In this document: in pieces, positions 44,979 through 54,240 of the stretch
Position numbering within the stretch: the stretch's first letter is position 1
Layout of the letters: each line of letters starts with the position of its first letter
Assembly: GCA_022828595.1 (NCBI GenBank)
Contig: JAKGHH010000005.1
Coordinates: 59,701,655-59,765,654 of the forward strand
DNA: 64,000 bases
Source: Nelumbo lutea
Lineage: Eukaryota > Streptophyta > Magnoliopsida > Proteales > Nelumbonaceae
Direction: 5' to 3'
The notes under the pieces: model-generated
Told to the model about the DNA's origin: nothing
Databases searched by the model: none
The model's input: the letters and a program-made list of their open reading frames with translations, nothing else
Position numbers and translations under genes: made by a program

Positions 44979-45808
44979 TGATGAAGCGCGATCCGGCCGG
45001 TCTCAGCTGTCCACGACCTTGCTTCTGAACGGGGTAGCAGGGAACCTGAAACGGGGATGAGGAAGCTCCGGGGGGGAACCCGGTGTAGCGGCTCTGAAGC
45101 TCAAGTTAGAATCCTTCAAAAGCAAGATAATACCAGATAGCGCAAAGTTTGCATACCTTGTTTGTTGGGGGCAGGGGGCTCTTATAATCACTTCGCGCAC
45201 TCGCTCCGAGGCCCTTGTCAGGTTGGGTATGATTACCATTGTGCTTGTCAATTCGGCCGTTATCCTTTCTGCTGGGACAGAACCGTCACTATCTAACCGT
45301 CTCTCTAACTGGAGATGGCGGTGTCAGTAGCGGTGGCAGGTGGCCGTTTAGAGTGCGGCCGCCAAACGTCAGATCCCAAGTCAGTCAGGTGCGGCGCCCT
45401 CGGGCACGGACTTCCTCAGTGTCAGGCATGGTACAACTTCTTTGGTTTTGGTGCTCAGAAGGTGATGCGGAGTGCTGAGCAAGGCGAAGTCTTGAGTTCG
45501 GAGGTATCTATAGGGTAGGTCAGTTCGGCGAGGTGTATCCCGAACTGTTACAAGGTTGGCCAGTTCGGCGAGGCGTATCCCGAACTGTTACAAGGTTGGC
45601 CAGTTCGGTGATGTGTATCCCGAACTGTTACAAGGTTGGCCAGTTCGGATTACTCTGGTTTTGGGCCAAGGGTGAGTTCGATCCCCCCGTAGGGAGTTCG
45701 GTCCGCTGGTGTCCCCTTGTTCACGCCTTAGGCTTGGCCCTTTTGTCGAGCTGTTGTTTCTGCCACGTGTCGCGTAATAGTGAGGTCGGGCCAAATCTTC
45801 CTTCATCA
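44979..45808 (-). repeat. 5' LTR of gypsy copy 2
   Basis: An 830 bp LTR reading TGATGAAGGAAGATTTGGCC to GCGCTTCATCA on the minus strand, homologous to the LTRs of copy 1. It contains a TATAAGAG box at about 45179-45186 (minus) and a 40 bp tandem array. Confidence 0.9.
45521..45648 (-). repeat. 40 bp tandem array in LTR of gypsy copy 2
   Basis: Three units of 40 bp, each containing CAGTTCGG and its inverse CCGAACTG around GTGTATC, so every unit is also a small palindrome. I did not see this array in the LTRs of copy 1. Confidence 0.85.
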
Positions 45809-46085
45809 GTTATGGCCATCGATTTCCAGGTGGATGGTCAATCGTCTAATTTGAATGAACGGCCAATCCTGACAATAAAATAAAAATAAAATAAAATAAA
45901 AAATGACCAAAATCATTGAACATGTCAAATGAGCTGATGATTCAACTATGTAGGTCAATGGGTCGTTAACTAATTTAACGGTTTTTTGCCAGAGACCGGA
46001 TTTAGGGTAAATGGAATTGGTTGCCTAGATGATTCTTGAGCCAAACGGTCCAACTGTCTAGATCAACAACAGTTTGGAAACATTG
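45809..46085. mobile_element. Truncated MITE (CATGGTTTT family)
   Basis: Interior and right end (GATCAACAACAGTTTGG) match the MITE at 33937-34258. The left end is cut at the border with the gypsy LTR, which suggests the gypsy element inserted into, or rearranged with, this copy. Confidence 0.6.
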
Positions 46086-46100
46086 TTTCAAACTTCTCAA

Positions 46101-46406
46101 TATGGTTTTAAAAAATGACATGGAAATAAAACCGTTCTGACCACCGGTTTCTGAGTCAATAGTTCGACTGTCTAGTTCAGACGGATGCCCGTTTAAACAA
46201 CAAAATATAACAAAAAAAATAATTAAAAAACAACCAAAAACCATTGAACGGATCGACAGTTCAATCGCCTGAATCAACATGTCATTGACCAATTCAATGG
46301 TTTTTGGTCAGAGACTGAATTTGAGATAAAAACATAACTAGTTGCCTGGGCGGTTTCCGGGTCAAATGGTCCGATCGTCTGAATCAGCAACGGTTCAAAA
46401 ACCATG
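46101..46406. mobile_element. hAT-like MITE (CATGGTTTT family), complete
   Basis: A 306 bp element with ends TATGGTTTTAAAAAATGAC and GGTTCAAAAACCATG and perfect 8 bp flanks CTTCTCAA (46093-46100, 46407-46414). Confidence 0.87.
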
Positions 46407-46423
46407 CTTCTCAACCAAAAGAG

Positions 46424-46527
46424 ATCTCACAGCCTCAAGGCCACATCTCTCTCTCTGCTAACAATTGATTAAGATATCTCACAGCCTCAAGGCCACATCT
46501 CTCTCCTCTGCTAACAATTGATATATC
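46424..46527 (+). repeat. Two-copy tandem duplication, about 51 bp
   Basis: ATCTCACAGCCTCAAGGCC followed by ACATCTCTCTC and TGCTAACAATTGAT occurs twice in tandem (from about 46424 and 46476) with a small CT-length difference. Confidence 0.85.
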
Positions 46528-47149
46528 CGGTCTCTCTCTCCCTCCTATCCGATGTTTGATTCTGCCAGGAAAACATGTAAAGGACACTTTTGCCGTATGT
46601 GAAACAATGTTGAACATCACCCAACTAGAGGGCACTTTCTCTTTCTCTATTATTTCCGTATTTTTCTTTGTTTTCTCTGAAAAATGATCATAATAACTGT
46701 ATCAGATAATATGTTTTTGAAAGCCAGCTTGAATCTTAAAACGGAAAAACTCGCCTCATATATGGTTTCATGGAACATCACACACGATCCGTCAATGGGA
46801 GAACGATTTCATGGAAAACTAGATTTTTTTCCCTTTATTAATATGTTTTTGAATTTCATATTCAAGGATTGAACACCAATCTATAACCTCCCATTTCTGA
46901 ATTCTAGGTTTTGGTTTATTTGTCATAAAACCTAGGGCAATATTGATATTATGAGAACGTTTGGAGTATGGTATTATCAGTTTCAAAGGGTAAATTAAGT
47001 TGGTCATATTTGTCTTATGTGGGTCGGCCAACAAGATATATTTAAGTTGCTTTTAAAAATTCAAAATATATATAATTAATTTTTCAAATATACAGGAAAT
47101 ATATAAATAATTAAAGATAATAAAATTTTTCATTTATCACATTTATTTT

Positions 47150-48118
47150 TGATGAGGGTGGATTTGGCCCTCCAATGACATTGTGACACATGGCACCTCA
47201 GAACAATTAGGTGACACCCGGAACCATTTTGGCAACAACTTGCCTTAGCCAAGTTGATGGTGTCCGACCTGGCGATCAGGCCCAGGCGTGACCTGGCAGC
47301 CTAGCACAGGCGTGACCTGGCGGTCTGGCACAGGCACCGACCCAGCGGCATGGTACAGGCACCGACCTGGCAACTTGCAAGATATGCTCGCTGACGAATT
47401 CTGCATGCATATCCAAACACTCCCACGATCATTGGAAGTTGGCCCATGTGTCAAACGATCTGGAGGGTGGTCAACGTGCATGGTGGTTACCTCTAGGAAT
47501 CTCGATCACTTAGACGACATCGCAGAAATCTCGGATATGGTGCGTGAAGCCCACGCCAAACAATGCCTATATAAAGGCACCAACCCCAATGGCAAGGGGA
47601 AAAAAAAGAAGCAAGTAAGCAAGTTCTAGCTCTCAGACATTGTGATTTCTAGCTCGCAGTCTACTATGAGAGCACTGACTTAAGCATCGGAGCGACCTCG
47701 TCGGGTTAGCCACCTCGGGTCCTCTGACATTTGGTTCCTTGCATGTCTCTAAAGAGCAACGAAGCTCATCAATCCAGCTCGGCACCTCACAAGTAGCTCG
47801 GCACCTAGTCAGCCCGACACCTGGTTAGCCCGACACCTAGTTAGCCCGACACCTAATCAGCCTAACACCTCATAGGCAGCTCGGCACCTGGTCAGCCTGG
47901 CACCTCACAGGCAGCTCACCACCTCATAGGCAGCTCGGCACTATAGTCAGCTCGCCACCTAGCCTGCCCAACTCAACTCAACTCAACTCAGCAGCCAAAG
48001 TTTTCCACTTCAACCTGAGTCACCAGCCACTTGGAAGCATACCAAATGACGACGTATTTAGCACAAAAAGTTGGCCATCAGCCAAAAAATCGATACATCA
48101 ACAAAAATCAATTCATCA
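47150..48118 (+). mobile_element. Solo LTR related to the element at 3940
   Basis: About 968 bp starting TGATGAGGGTGGATTTGGCC. It keeps landmarks of the LTR at 3940: CATTGTGACACATGGCACCTC, the TATA box at 47568-47576 and GACTTAAGCATCGGAG. A repeat block of AGCTCGGCACCT and AGCCCGACACCT words replaces the minisatellites. ATTTT flanks it (47145-47149, 48118-48122), though a T-run leaves the last base ambiguous. No internal region is present. Confidence 0.75.
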
Positions 48119-48418
48119 TTTTTCATTTATCAAATGTAACCTTTTCTGTGAAGTCCAAGTTGACCTGGACAGTAAAAACATTGACCAGTTGCCAAGCAAA
48201 GCACATGCTACTCAGTTTTCTCACCTACGAAAACTTGGTTGGATTTTAAGACATTTGTGTAGCGAGTAGCGTCTAGTAATAAAAATGGATTTCTTCAGGC
48301 TGAATCCAGATCTGATCCTCACATCAACCTTATATATCCTTATTATATATCTTGGCCACACATTGAGAACATTTTCTGTATTTATATTTAATATTCATGG
48401 TGAGGTATTCCTAATACA

Positions 48419-48580
48419 AGTTCAAATCAGCCCCCCACAACATACCACAACACATTTCCGTCGTGTATTAAAAACATCTTTTGATAATAATACCAGAAAT
48501 AATAATGTTATTATCGAGAAATGTTCCCAATACACGGTGGAGATGTGGTGTGGGACATTATGGGGGGCTGATTGGGTCTC
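48419..48580. mobile_element. Mutator-like palindromic MITE
   Basis: A 162 bp near-palindrome with arms AATCAGCCCCCCACA and ATGGGGGGCTGATTGGG. Perfect 10 bp flanks TCCTAATACA (48409-48418, 48581-48590) fit a Mutator-type 9-10 bp duplication. Architecture is like 22222-22416. Confidence 0.8.
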
Positions 48581-48764
48581 TCCTAATACAGGGTGGGATA
48601 TAACTGTAAAATCAGTGTGAGGAGTGTTGTACGAGGAACAGATCCCAATTCCTTGGAGCTGTAGCCACTAGCCATGGTCTAACTGCCTAAGCAATACATT
48701 TGGCGTCTTAACTTAAGAGCTTAACCTTCCAAGTATGGTATTAAGAAAAAAATAATTACTAGAT

Positions 48765-49502
48765 GCAATCCAATCTGATGAATATTTTGAACATTTTGGA
48801 TCAGTATAATTTAATGTTTAGACCGTTCAATCTATTCAAATTGATATTAATTTAAATTAATTCCAACCCAAACCTGATTAGATTGATACCCATGTTTTAA
48901 TGGATTAGATATTAGTTCAATCTGACCCAATCCAGTATAAATCTATTACAAATGGACCAGGTCCAATTAGGGATGGAAATTTTCACCATTTCCCCGATCC
49001 CCGTGGGGATGGGGATAGGGAAATTTTCATCCCCATTGACCCACGAGGCCCCTGATCCTTGCTCTATAGGGATCCCCGATTATATATGTGGTCAAGTATG
49101 TTTTAATATATTTGGATCTTGTTTAATAGGACCATAGATTTTAATTATTTATTTAAAAATTTTTATATAAAATAGAAAATAAAAACAAAATTATTGATAT
49201 CATAACAAAATCAGGGGGAGTGGGAATCTTTGTGGGGACAAGGATGGGAATAACCCTATTCCCACCAGTGGGGATGGAGATAGGGTGAGAATAGGGCTTT
49301 TCGTGGGGACAGGGACCCAGAGCCACTCCCCATCCCTGCTCCACCCCATTGCCATTCCTAGGTTCAATCCAATCCAATAAATACTTTGAACCATTAAGTC
49401 TAGATTGGTCCAATTTGATATGTGTTATTGGTCTATTTAATCCAACCAAACTGATTTTGATTTGGACAAGGTCCAACCCAAAACTAGTCCATTGACACCC
49501 TA
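48765..49502. mobile_element. Left-truncated MITE (TAGGGGTGTCAAT family) with a nested insertion
   Basis: An inverted copy of the 2189-2571 family. Its one terminus (CTAGTCCATTGACACCCTA) is at 49502. The opposite terminus is missing. It is interrupted by the MITE at 48968-49360. Confidence 0.7.
48968..49360. mobile_element. Nested hAT-like MITE (TAGGGATGG ends)
   Basis: A 393 bp element with ends TAGGGATGGAAATTTTCACC and CCCATTGCCATTCCTA. Flanking 8 bp are GGTCCAAT (48960-48967) and GGTTCAAT (49361-49368), one mismatch. Interior repeats are GTGGGGATGGGGATAG-like. Confidence 0.8.
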
Positions 49503-49745
49503 TAACCCTAATTAGATATGCTAAACCAACCCGGGCTATGCTATAACCCTTATTACAGGTGCTAAGCCCGACCCATTATCACCCCCTACACGCAATAAAT
49601 ATATTTTTTAAAATTTTAATTATTTTACTATTGTTTTTATAAAAAAAATAATATTTATTGGTTAATATTAATTCATTGATACATTTTTCAATATATTTAT
49701 CATATAAAATGTAAAAATTAGATATTTATGATTAACTATGTAGAT

Positions 49746-50047
49746 CAAGGGTTTCGAACTACCGTTGACCCAGATGGTCGTACAATTCAGCCTGGGAACC
49801 GTCCAGGCAAGTGGTTCCATTTTACCCCAAACCCGATTTTTGGCTAAAAACCATTGAAAAAGTCAACAACTCGTTGAACTGAGCGGTCAAACCATCAACC
49901 CATTCAATGGTTTTTTACCATTTTTTATTTCTAATTTTTTTTAATTTGTTTGTTAGAATAGGCCATCCGGTCGAATCAGACGGTCGGACCATCAACCCGA
50001 AAACCAGTGGCCATAGCGGTTTCTTTTCCAGGTCATTTTTTAAAATG
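49746..50047. mobile_element. MITE (CATGGTTTT family), inverted, worn ends
   Basis: Reverse-complement copy: CAAGGGTTTCGAAC at the left and GGTCATTTTTTAAAATG at the right correspond to family termini. The interior keeps TTTTACCCCAAACCC and AACCATTGAA words. No clear target duplication. Confidence 0.6.
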
Positions 50048-50683
50048 TTGGTGTAAATCATTCATAAAATGTACATGAAATACATGCACACTACAGAACG
50101 TCACTATGGGTGTGGACTGCTCCAATCCACAAACTTTGTCCACAATTCAGAACAACTATGGACTGTGGTGTGGTGTGGATTGATCCCTGCCATAGGGTGT
50201 GGTGTGGACTGGTCCACACCCACCAATTTCTCATCCACATTATAGAACACCCCTAATTGAACATCCAAATCTAATTTAAATGGATTGAAGTCAATCTATT
50301 AACACTTACGGTCCTAATTGACGGTCCTATATGAACTCAACCTCAACCAATGATGGGAAATTGTCGCTTTAGAAGCATATATGGAAATAACTTCATTAAT
50401 AGTCTTAATTAGATGTTTTTCAAAACAAAAGAAAAATGGCAAATTTCTTAAATTACCTTTAGGAAATTGACTAACTATACCCTACTGTTTCAATATTGTC
50501 TTAAATTACCTCTATTATTTTTAACAATTGACTAAATCTTTCTTATCATTAGCATCTATTAACGGAAGGATTAAAAAAACTAATTTGCCCATCATTCTTC
50601 TCTCTTTCATGGCAAAGTACCGCCACTACCATTGGTATTGCCACCACCAGCATAAGATCTTTTTGGGAGCATGTAATCCTATC

Positions 50684-50957
50684 CATGGTTTTCAAAGTCA
50701 GATCAGACTGAACGGTCGGACCGAAAAATCAGGAACTGGTTAGGTGATAGATTCTGCTTTTCTCTAAAATCAGATTTTTCCTCAAAACTGTTGATTTTGA
50801 TTAACAAACCGCTGATCCAGGCTGTTAATCGTTTGAACTGTTCAAACGGTTTTGACGGTTTTTTATTTTTTTTATTTTTTGTCAGAACAGGCCAACCATT
50901 CGACCCAGGAACCGAACCTCTGACCGGTTCAATCCCCGGGTCGTTTTAAAAACCTTG
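50684..50957. mobile_element. MITE (CATGGTTTT family) nested in the Pack element
   Basis: Ends CATGGTTTTCAAAGTCAG and CGTTTTAAAAACCTTG match the family. Flanking octamers do not match well, so the boundary is approximate. Confidence 0.6.
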
Positions 50958-51026
50958 CTCTTGTGAGCTGGAATATGCTGTTGCCAATAGAAAAAAGTTC
51001 ATAATTCCGTTAAACCCACCATAAAC

Positions 51027-51247
51027 GGAGGCAATGCTAATGTTGGCACGCCAACAAGCAGTGGTCCATTGAGTGCTCTATCGAGATCATCCACCATTAG
51101 GCGGGAAGGTTCCCAAGAAGTTATGCGGTAGAGGAGTGGGACCTCTTCGAAGCATGAGGATAGGGCCGAGGAATTCGCCCTATCGGAGCTTGCAGCGGCC
51201 ACCGATGGCTTCTCGCCAGAGAAGAAGATTGGAGCAGAGGACAGGTT
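51027..51247 (+). pseudogene. Receptor-like kinase fragment: juxtamembrane and start of kinase domain
   Basis: The plus strand encodes GTPTSSGPLSALSRSSTIRR, then RSGTSSKHEDRAEEFALSEL and AAATDGFSPEKKIGAEDRF. The pattern RAEEFxxxELAAATxxFSxExKIG is that of CRINKLY4-related (CCR-type) receptor-like kinases just before the glycine-rich loop. One in-frame TAG (51129-51131) interrupts it. It breaks off before the ATP-binding lysine, at the junction with the inverted fragment. Confidence 0.75.
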
Positions 51248-51249
51248 CA

Positions 51250-51500
51250 TTGGGTCTCGCCTCTGAGAGAATTTGATGGCCGAGACTCAATGCACTCTCC
51301 AAATTTGTCACAATGTCTGCCATCGTCGGGCGATCGCTTCCCTCGAAGCTCACGCACTTTACCGCCACTTGTGCAGTTAGCTCCACTGCCTCCGCCTCTC
51401 GTACACCTCCGGCACTCCCACCCTCCTATCTAACACCCTCGGCAACTCTCCCCCCATTAATCCACCACACTAATCAGTCCTCCCTCGTCGTCCTTCTTGA
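51250..51500 (-). pseudogene. Receptor-like kinase fragment: C-terminal kinase lobe
   Basis: The minus strand encodes GGELPRVLDRRVGVPEVYE and, one frame on, EAEAVELTAQVAVKCVSF and EGSDRPTMADIVTNLESALS. This is the C-terminal lobe (RPTM motif) of a CCR-like kinase, the same subfamily as the fragment facing it at 51027-51247. One frameshift near 51405. The whole central kinase domain between the two pieces is absent, so the pair looks like an inverted, deleted copy. Confidence 0.75.
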
Positions 51501-51513
51501 ATAATTTTCTACT

Positions 51514-51932
51514 CTACCTCTTTCTCTCTCCAATAGTTTTTACTCCACCCAGGCTGGGTGGAGTTACAGGGCAATGCCTCAGCAACTGTTGCGGAACTGT
51601 TGTGGCTCCTATAGGAGCGAGACCTGAAGAAATGGAGACTCCATCGCTAACGTCATAATATTCACTGGATGTGGACTGCTTTCTCTTCTTTTTTGTCGTG
51701 TCCCCGTCAAAAGTCGAAGACGTGGTTGGAATCTTAAGTGTGCTACCGATGGACATGGCGATGGCAGGCGCAATACCGGTACCTGTAATACCGGTACTTG
51801 TAGCAGTCATGATGGCAGGTTCAGCGTGTTCAAGGAGCCACTGAATTGTCTCACCGGCATCTGGATCCTACGCCCTCGACCTTTTAACTTTGGTAGCTGG
51901 TCCTTCATAGAAGCCCTTCTCCTAGGAACCAT
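51514..51932 (-). pseudogene. Class I TCP transcription factor fragment with deletion in the TCP domain
   Basis: TCP proteins bind DNA through a basic helix-loop-helix domain. The minus strand encodes MVPRRRASMKDQLPKLKGRG and RRIQMP, the basic region. After a gap of about 20 codons and a frame change comes GETIQWLLEHAEPAI, the end of helix II in class I TCPs. Then MSIGSTLKIPTTSS, KKKRKQ and SGLAPIGATTVPQ follow, as in class I members. The missing part would be helix I and the loop (family consensus near ARIFQLTRELG), so it cannot dimerise or bind DNA normally. It sits inside the Pack element next to its right TIR. Confidence 0.8.
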
Positions 51933-52163
51933 AGAGGGAAGAGAGAGAGGCTGGAGGAGGAAGGGGATAAGGGTAGATTGGGTTTTAAAAATTTTTAAAT
52001 CTTACATGGTGTCATGTGTTTATGGGTTTTAATGGAATATTAACGATTTTAATGGTAAAGGTAGAGTTAGTGAATTGTTAAAAATAATAAGAATAGCATA
52101 AGAATACATTCAGTCAATTAACTAAATTATAAGGATAATTTAAGAAATTTAGCTAAGATAAAA

Positions 52164-53540
52164 TACGGTTCAAAAACATGCTTTTGCTTTTTGTTGATGT
52201 GAAAATTTTAAAAAGACAAAAACAAATGAAAAGAAAAACATTCATTTTGTGAAGCACCCCCTTCGATTCAACAAGCATGTCCTGATCAGGCGATCCAATA
52301 TCATTCTTTGACTTCAAAAAAGTTTTTTTAGAGGTGTAATTTGGATTGGCCCCGAATTAATATTTTACACTACTTGGGTTTAGGCTTTCAGGTCTTGTTC
52401 ATCCAAATTTTGACAATAGCCCAACATGAGTCCGCCCAAATTCCACCCTTAATTTCCAAGTTTTAACCCATCCTTTGCTGTATTATTACGTTCTTAATTG
52501 AATGCAAACGTAAAGAAAAATTGTTTATTCGTAATATCTATTTTTACACCAATTTTAATTTCTTCTAACTTAAATGCACTATGTTACCTTTTATGAAATT
52601 CTGTCACTTTTTGCTGTTTCCAATAAAGTTTATTTCCGTGGTTGTGCATGTTAATGTTTTTTACTTTTCAAGTGTTCTATCATATATGCTTTGCCAATAT
52701 GTTTGACTGTACAATTTTATCCCTACCTTGACCGTGATATGAGAAAATAAAATTAGGGTCCCACATTATAATGAAGTTTCATTGGAGTGATATGGAGTAT
52801 GAGATGCATATGCAAATGGATTATGGACTTACCAACTGAGCAGCAGCCCATTTGGTGCTCTAGATGAATTGTTCCATCGGTAGTGTAATTTCTGATTCCC
52901 CTATTATCATTTTAACAAGAAAAGAGCTGTTGGTGCGATGTTGTCCTATTCAATTTGGTAGTGATTAATACCGAAAAAAGTGTACTTTCATGAAAGGCTG
53001 CCATAGCTACGTGCCTATTTCTCATGCATAAACCTACTATACAAAGCAAAATTTGGACACATGCTGGGCATTTCGCAGCCCGACCTAAGGTTTATATGTG
53101 GAGAAATTACCCAAACTTTCCATCTGTTTTGACCTATAAAACAAAAATCTTCCTTCGTCATACATTTCCCTTCAAATAAATATGCAAACCCCTTTATTAA
53201 ATAATTTTTCTGACATTTCTGTTATTTTTTTAACAGAAAACGTTGATGTAATGCTTTTAAACTTTTTAAAAGTCTAATTTAGTCATAAAAAAAACTTTGT
53301 TAAGATGAAGATCTATTCAACCTCATGAAAAATTTTTATTAAGATGGAAATGGAAGATCTATTCAATTATTAAGCTCCCTTCCGTTTTCTGGTAAATCAC
53401 GTATTCCGATTGTTTTTTGTGTCTGTTCAATAAGTATTTTTGTCTCCTTCAAAATGCGCTCCCAATGTGCTTTAAATGCACCTTTCAATTTTTTCTCTTC
53501 CATCAACCTAGTCAGTGTAATTATAGATTTGAGACAGTTA
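52164..53540. other. Non-coding DNA with a small worn MITE
   Basis: No gene is supported. At about 52335-52475 the text GAGGTGTAATTTGGATTGG and CCGCCCAAATTCCACCC is inverted, which suggests a small decayed hAT-like MITE without visible target duplication. Confidence 0.4.
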
Positions 53541-53551
53541 TTGTGTAATCC

Positions 53552-54240
53552 TTGTTAGGTGGAAAGAGGTGGAAGGAAACTGAAGTTGGATCGAAGTCAT
53601 TTCGCAACAAAGGAAGCATGGAAGCAAGATGTGGGAAAGATTTATTCGGGAAGGTATTATCAGACAAACAGATGAATGCTCATGGAGTGCTGCAAAAGGT
53701 AAGAAATTTATGGGAGAATAACAAGTACGAAGTGGAGTGGCTCACCAAGGAAATTTTGTGGATTTATTTCAAGAAGACTAAAGATTTAAAGGAGTTTCTG
53801 AATCAAGAGCCGTGGTTGATCAGAGGGTATCCAATACTGTTTCGGAAATGATTTCCAAATGCTGACTCTGCATGAATGTTCGAATTCTTGGAGTTCCGCC
53901 GAAAAAGAGGACCAGAGTTGGGGTGCAAACTTGGTTAAGTGTCTAGGACAACCAATCAAGAACCCCACCGAGGATGAGGACCATGAGGATAGTCAACCAA
54001 TGAGGAATAGGCTTTTTCAAATCAAAGTTCGTCTAAATATTGGACAACCGATCCTTCCAAGTACGTCTGAGAAAAATGAAGACGGAACCGAGACATGGTA
54101 TGACTTCAAGTACAAAAACTTCCAATCTTTTGTGCTAGGTGCGGCATCCTAGGTCATGAGAAAGGAAGTTGTAATCTGGTCTCAGAGGAAAATATGGTCA
54201 ACCAACTGACAAATAGGATGGGAAACCAATCCTTTCAGAG
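53552..54240 (+). pseudogene. LINE ORF1: DUF4283 plus CCHC zinc knuckle, frameshifted
   Basis: ORF1 of plant L1 elements is an RNA-binding protein. The first frame encodes GKVLSDKQMNAHGVLQKV, KNLWENNKYEVEW-like text and FLNQEPWLIRGYPILF, the DUF4283 pattern. Later frames carry WYDFKYKNFQSF and, out of frame with it, CARCGILGHEKGSC at about 54131-54172, a CX2CX4HX4C knuckle. Frame changes near 53850 and 54125 break the protein. Coding text continues downstream to about 55550 in several frames without known domains. Confidence 0.8.

Larger units (their letters stand above)
41395..45808 (-). mobile_element. Gypsy copy 2: Tat-lineage element lacking its 3' end, minus strand
   Basis: The same family as the element at 10381. 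On the minus strand it has one LTR (45808-44979), the PBS, gag, protease, part of RT, and then the integrase zinc region, ending at LLEPFPP near 41395. Everything from the integrase core to the 3' LTR, including the antisense gene region, is missing. An internal deletion also removes most of RT and both RNase H domains. No target duplication can be assigned. Confidence 0.92.
50438..52154. mobile_element. Pack-TIR element (probable Pack-MULE) carrying gene fragments
   Basis: About 1.7 kb bounded by terminal inverted repeats of roughly 150 bp. The left end GGCAAATTTCTTAAATTACC and right end AATTTAAGAAATTTAGC align as inverses and stay similar inward through TATTATTTTTAACAATT. Flanking 9 bp are AAGAAAAAT (50429-50437) and AAGATAAAA (52155-52163), 7 of 9 matching. 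Inside lie two oppositely oriented receptor-kinase fragments and a TCP transcription-factor fragment, and no transposase. Long TIRs, a 9 bp duplication and captured gene pieces define Pack-MULEs. The superfamily call is inference. Confidence 0.65.

Noticed and set aside
50999..51250. 83-codon minus-strand frame over the kinase piece
   Set aside because: The conserved kinase text is on the plus strand (RAEEF...ELAAATDGFS); the minus frame is its shadow.
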